64,000 nt of DNA. Origin: Microcoleus sp. bin48.metabat.b7b8b9.023. Its GTDB lineage: Bacteria > Cyanobacteriota > Cyanobacteriia > Cyanobacteriales > Microcoleaceae. The position numbers and the translations under genes are program-made. The notes under the pieces were generated by a model. It was given only the letters and a program-made list of their open reading frames with translations. It had not been told where the DNA came from and searched no databases. This document shows, one piece after another, positions 60,786 through 64,000 of this stretch. Position 1 is the stretch's first letter; every line of letters begins with the position of its first letter. The stretch is from the NCBI RefSeq assembly GCF_013299185.1, contig NZ_JAAFKG010000037.1, forward strand, positions 1 to 64,000, read 5' to 3'.

Positions 60786-60855
60786 CCCAGAAACCGGGTT
60801 TTTGCGATAACTTTTGCATCCTACCGAAATATTGAGGAAAAAACCCGGTTTATCG
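60786..60855. repeat. Dispersed AGAAACCGGGTTT...AAACCCGGTTT repeat
   Basis: Inverted arms read directly. Confidence 0.88.
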
Positions 60856-60880
60856 ATCCACGCGATCGCCTGTTTTTCAA

Positions 60881-61162
60881 TTACTTCCGCAACACCGAAC
60901 TAATAATTATCGTAAGAGTCGCACTCGCAATTAAAGTAAAAGCAAGTTGCACCACCCACTGAGTTGCTTGCTGGTAATTAGAAAAGCGATCGTTGAACTT
61001 CTCGGAATCATTCGATAACCTATCCACACGACTAGATAGCTGGCCTACATTCGTCGATAGCTGGTCTACATTATTCGATAGCTGGTCTACATTCGTCGAT
61101 AGCTGGTCTAATTTTTCGATTACATCCGCCAATCTTGGTTCTACATTTGGTGTACTGGTCAT
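60881..61162 (-). CDS. Small coiled-coil membrane protein
   Basis: LDQLSTNVDQLSNNVDQLSTNVGQLSSRVDRLS heptads and C-terminal TM WVVQLAFTLIASATLTIIISSVLRK. Confidence 0.7.
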   Translation of the reverse strand: MTSTPNVEPRLADVIEKLDQLSTNVDQLSNNVDQLSTNVGQLSSRVDRLSNDSEKFNDRFSNYQQATQWVVQLAFTLIASATLTIIISSVLRK

Positions 61163-61455
61163 TTGTGGTTTCCTCTAATCCATAATTAGATTATACTATA
61201 TTTATGGAACTATTGTTATCAAACATCGCATAATTCTTCGCTCCAAAAACCGCAGATGTCAGACAGATAAACACTGATGAATGCAGATATTTTTAGGGTA
61301 TTTTGGTAAAAAACAAGGTTTCTAGACCCCTATCGTAAGTCCCATATATTAACTTTTATTACAAAAACTCGCCTTTTGCGTAAAAATCCCCCGCAAAATC
61401 CCAATACACAATAGAAGGCTTTCACCTTCGCAGCAAATTCACCCCCCAAAAACCG

Positions 61456-62502
61456 ATGACAGCCACAACCATGCCGATCGCCCCCATCGCCCCTTACAGC
61501 TACCGTCTAGCCACCGCAACCGATGCAAAGGCGATCGCCCCCCTCTGGCAAGCATTCGCTGCTGAACGTGAAGCGATCGACCCCTCAATGCTGGTCAAAC
61601 CTAACTTTGACTTTGAAAAATACGTCACCAACCAAATCGAAAAACCCCTTTGTTTCTGTTGGTTATCAGAAGACAGTGACGCCATCATCGGCTGTCTATT
61701 TATCTATTATTATGACGAAGCCCCGCCCGCTAGTCTTCCCGAATACTTGACTCAACAACACGACATTGAAAATCCCTTTCAATCCCGCCGCGTCGGTTCA
61801 GTTTTGGGAATGTACGTTCAACCAGAACATCGGAAATCAGAAGCAATTCTAATGCTAGCTAAAAGTGCGATCGACCATGCTAAAACTATGAAAGTTAGTG
61901 ATATAGATTTATTAATTGCTGCTGACCAAACTGGCATTCAAGCTATGTTACAGCGGGCTGGATTTACCAAAGCAGCCGTGCAATTTACTCGCCATTATGA
62001 CATTCCCACTAATGCTGAATTACCGAGTTTGCACCCGCCGCATCCCGAATTTCCTGATGTGGAATTGCCTACACCGAGAGCAATTCCGCTTCGCCATCCC
62101 CAAACTAATGAACTCCTGCGCGATTCCCAAGGAAAACCTATCTTTTTGATGCCCTTAGTTAATGATAATGGTGAATTGCTGAAGTCATCTAATGGTCAAC
62201 CTATTTACCCGGAATTGTTGCTCGATCCGGCTACTAATTCTTGGGTGATTGATGGGGAAGATAAATTGGTTACTTGTCCGATTTTGCGCGATGAAAATGG
62301 ACAAATTGCCGAAAATCAAAACATGGTTTTATTCTCTCCTCCGGCTTACGATATCGCTGGCGGACAACCTTGTTTGATGCGAGACGCAGCAGGCAATTAC
62401 GTATTTCAGGAAGTCGAACGAGATCGACAGGGAAAAATTGTAAAAACTCCTGACGGATTTCCAGTATTTAAACAGCCAAAAATTTTGGTAAATTCACTCT
62501 AA
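61456..62502 (+). CDS. GNAT family N-acetyltransferase
   Basis: N-terminal GNAT fold (YRLATATDAKAIAPLWQAFAAER...VGSVLGMYVQPEHRKSEAILMLAKSAIDHAKTMKVSDIDLLIAADQTGIQAMLQRAGF) plus a C-terminal extension. Confidence 0.85.
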   Translation: MTATTMPIAPIAPYSYRLATATDAKAIAPLWQAFAAEREAIDPSMLVKPNFDFEKYVTNQIEKPLCFCWLSEDSDAIIGCLFIYYYDEAPPASLPEYLTQQHDIENPFQSRRVGSVLGMYVQPEHRKSEAILMLAKSAIDHAKTMKVSDIDLLIAADQTGIQAMLQRAGFTKAAVQFTRHYDIPTNAELPSLHPPHPEFPDVELPTPRAIPLRHPQTNELLRDSQGKPIFLMPLVNDNGELLKSSNGQPIYPELLLDPATNSWVIDGEDKLVTCPILRDENGQIAENQNMVLFSPPAYDIAGGQPCLMRDAAGNYVFQEVERDRQGKIVKTPDGFPVFKQPKILVNSL

Positions 62503-62525
62503 TAGCCCCGGAGGCAGGGAGATTC

Positions 62526-62592
62526 AGAAACCGGGTTTCTGCGATAATCCTTCGCTGTCGCCGGCAGCAGGAATAAAAAATCCGGTTGCTTT
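62526..62592. repeat. Degenerate AGAAACCGGGTTT dispersed repeat
   Basis: CAGAAACCGGGTTTCTGCGATAATCCTTCGCTGTCGCC...AAAAATCCGGTTGCTTT. Confidence 0.75.
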
Positions 62593-62713
62593 GGATAAAT
62601 TCTCGGCCTCTGCTTGGGAACCCATTCCTAACATTTGAGGCAGAGTCTCTAGATCTACATTACCAGACTCTGTCTGATAACGAGTAAACCGAAGTGCGAT
62701 CGCCCATTTTTCA

Positions 62714-62919
62714 ATTATTTCCGCAGCACCGAAGTGATTATCACTGTAATAGTAGCACTCGCAATTAAAGTGAAAGCAAGTTGCACTACCCACTCGGTTC
62801 CTTGCTCGTAGTTAGAAAAGCGATCGTTAAACTTCTCGGAATCTCTCGATAGCTTATCCACATCTGTCGATACATTATCTAAATTAGCCGATAGCTTGTC
62901 CAGTTTTTTAATTACATCT
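62714..62919 (-). pseudogene. 5'-truncated duplicate of the coiled-coil membrane protein at 60881-61162
   Basis: DVIKKLDKLSANLDNVSTDVDKLSRDSEKFNDRFSNYEQGTEWVVQLAFTLIASATITVIITSVLRK* with no start codon. Confidence 0.85.
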
Positions 62920-63054
62920 TATCGATCGACTGGTGAACCGACTATTTTAGCAAATGGCGATATTTTAACAGTACCAGAGCTTTTTCCCGGTTGGGAATTG
63001 CCAGTTTCGGAATTATGGCCTCCGATTTTTACTGAGGAAGAAACACAATCCTGA
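62920..63054 (+). pseudogene. 3' remnant of a Uma2-family (DUF820) endonuclease-like gene
   Basis: YRSTGEPTILANGDILTVPELFPGWELPVSELWPPIFTEEETQS*, resembling the Uma2 C-terminal end; no N-terminal part. Confidence 0.65.
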
Positions 63055-63059
63055 TGAGT

Positions 63060-64000
63060 TTAAGTTTGAGATTGTTGTTGCAGAAAATAGCCGACGAGAT
63101 AAAGGGAACCGCACAGGATTGTGAGGTTTTCGTCGGTAACAGCCGCATCTAAGGCTGTGGTTAAGTCGGGAAAAGCTTGACAGACGGCTAATTCAGGGCA
63201 GATATTTTCCGCAATGGCGGCTAATTCTGTGGGGGATGTTGAGTTTTGATCGGGTACGGGAACTAGATAAAGCCGATCGCCCTTTTTGAGTAATGCTTGT
63301 AAAATATCATCGCAGTCTTTCGTCGCCAGAATGCCGATTACCCAGTTAATCGGTGACGGGGAAGTGGTAAGATTATCGACGTATTCGCGCAGGGCGATCG
63401 CAGCAGCGGGGTTGTGCGCGCCGTCAATCAGGATGTTGCGGTTTTTCCAACTTGTCTGCTGAAGTCTTCCCGGCCATTGGGTTTGAGCGATTCCGCTGGC
63501 GATGGCGGTTGGGGAGATTTGCCATCCTAGGTTTTGGAGAGTTTGGATAGTGGCAAGTGCGATCGCCGAATTCATTAATTGAACTTGTCCCAACAATGGC
63601 AATTTATATCTTATTGTAACCGCAGATAAACTCGAATTAACGCCGATTTCTGGACTTAGATAATATTCTACAAATCCGTCTTTTAAATCTAGCGCAGGTT
63701 TTACCCAAACTACCGGACAGTCTAATTCTTGAATGCGTTTTTCTACTACTAATCTAGCAGATTCCGGCAATTCTCCAACAACTACCGGACACTTTGATTT
63801 AATAATTCCCGCTTTTTCTCCAGCAATATCAGCGACAGTCGGGCCGAGGATTTGCCAGTGTTCGAGACTGATAGAAGTAATCGCACTCACAAGCGGAGTT
63901 TCGCAAACATTAGTCGCATCCAATCTACCGCCCAATCCTGTTTCAATCACCGCGATATCTGCTTTTTGTTCGGCGAAATACAGCCAAGCTGCTGCGGTGA
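63060..64000 (-). CDS. folC: Folylpolyglutamate synthase / dihydrofolate synthase FolC (partial, runs off window end)
   Basis: AAAWLYFAEQKADIAVIETGLGGRLDATNVCETPLVSAITSISLEHWQILGPTVADIAGEKAGIIK and NILIDGAHNPAAAIALREYV. Confidence 0.93.
   Translation of the reverse strand, partial: TAAAWLYFAEQKADIAVIETGLGGRLDATNVCETPLVSAITSISLEHWQILGPTVADIAGEKAGIIKSKCPVVVGELPESARLVVEKRIQELDCPVVWVKPALDLKDGFVEYYLSPEIGVNSSLSAVTIRYKLPLLGQVQLMNSAIALATIQTLQNLGWQISPTAIASGIAQTQWPGRLQQTSWKNRNILIDGAHNPAAAIALREYVDNLTTSPSPINWVIGILATKDCDDILQALLKKGDRLYLVPVPDQNSTSPTELAAIAENICPELAVCQAFPDLTTALDAAVTDENLTILCGSLYLVGYFLQQQSQT

Noticed and set aside
62524-62793. 89-aa minus-strand ORF
   Set aside because: Runs out of frame through the decayed coiled-coil copy and through a dispersed repeat; not a credible gene.
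1-64000. tRNA or rRNA genes
   Set aside because: No tRNA cloverleaf or rRNA signature was recognised by eye; a tRNAscan-SE/Infernal run would be needed to exclude them fully.

Overview
The window looks like a chromosomal segment of a filamentous cyanobacterium (Oscillatoria/Microcoleus-like; inferred from frequent GCGATCGC octamers, heptamer STRRs and protein similarity). Housekeeping and ordinary genes include a pentapeptide-repeat protein, the CcmP carboxysome shell protein, a WGxxGxxG protein, DUF561/Ycf23, a CcbP-like protein, a DUF2301 membrane protein, a YdcF-like protein, DprA, a CysQ/IMPase family protein, a GNAT protein and a partial FolC. The rest is dominated by five very large genes for predicted secreted or surface proteins. 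Three are tandem paralogs with DUF4347 + FG-GAP/VCBS + Calx-beta + Pro-Thr linker + RTX repeats (8240-15694, 16265-21319, 23040-31799). One is a FG-GAP/Calx-beta/RTX protein (56648-60562). One is a 4728-aa protein with two DUF4114-like domains, an S8-protease-like domain, a huge coiled coil and a possible toxin-like tip (40651-54837), flanked by two PEP-CTERM genes. A minus-strand cassette (34101-39125) encodes a sigma-factor-like protein, a DUF1822 protein and a membrane pentapeptide/CHAT protease-like protein, with a type IV pilin-like gene downstream. The most unusual signal is that several families of dispersed palindromic repeats, also present here in intergenic DNA, lie in frame inside at least five ORFs (two DUF4347 proteins, the DUF4114 giant, the CHAT protein and the pilin leader). 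A second unusual signal is a 252-bp duplication of the GNAT gene's upstream region plus its first ~44 codons, placed directly in front of the 56648 giant gene so that a 55-aa leader ORF overlaps its start codon. All domain names are assigned by recognition of motifs, without database searches.
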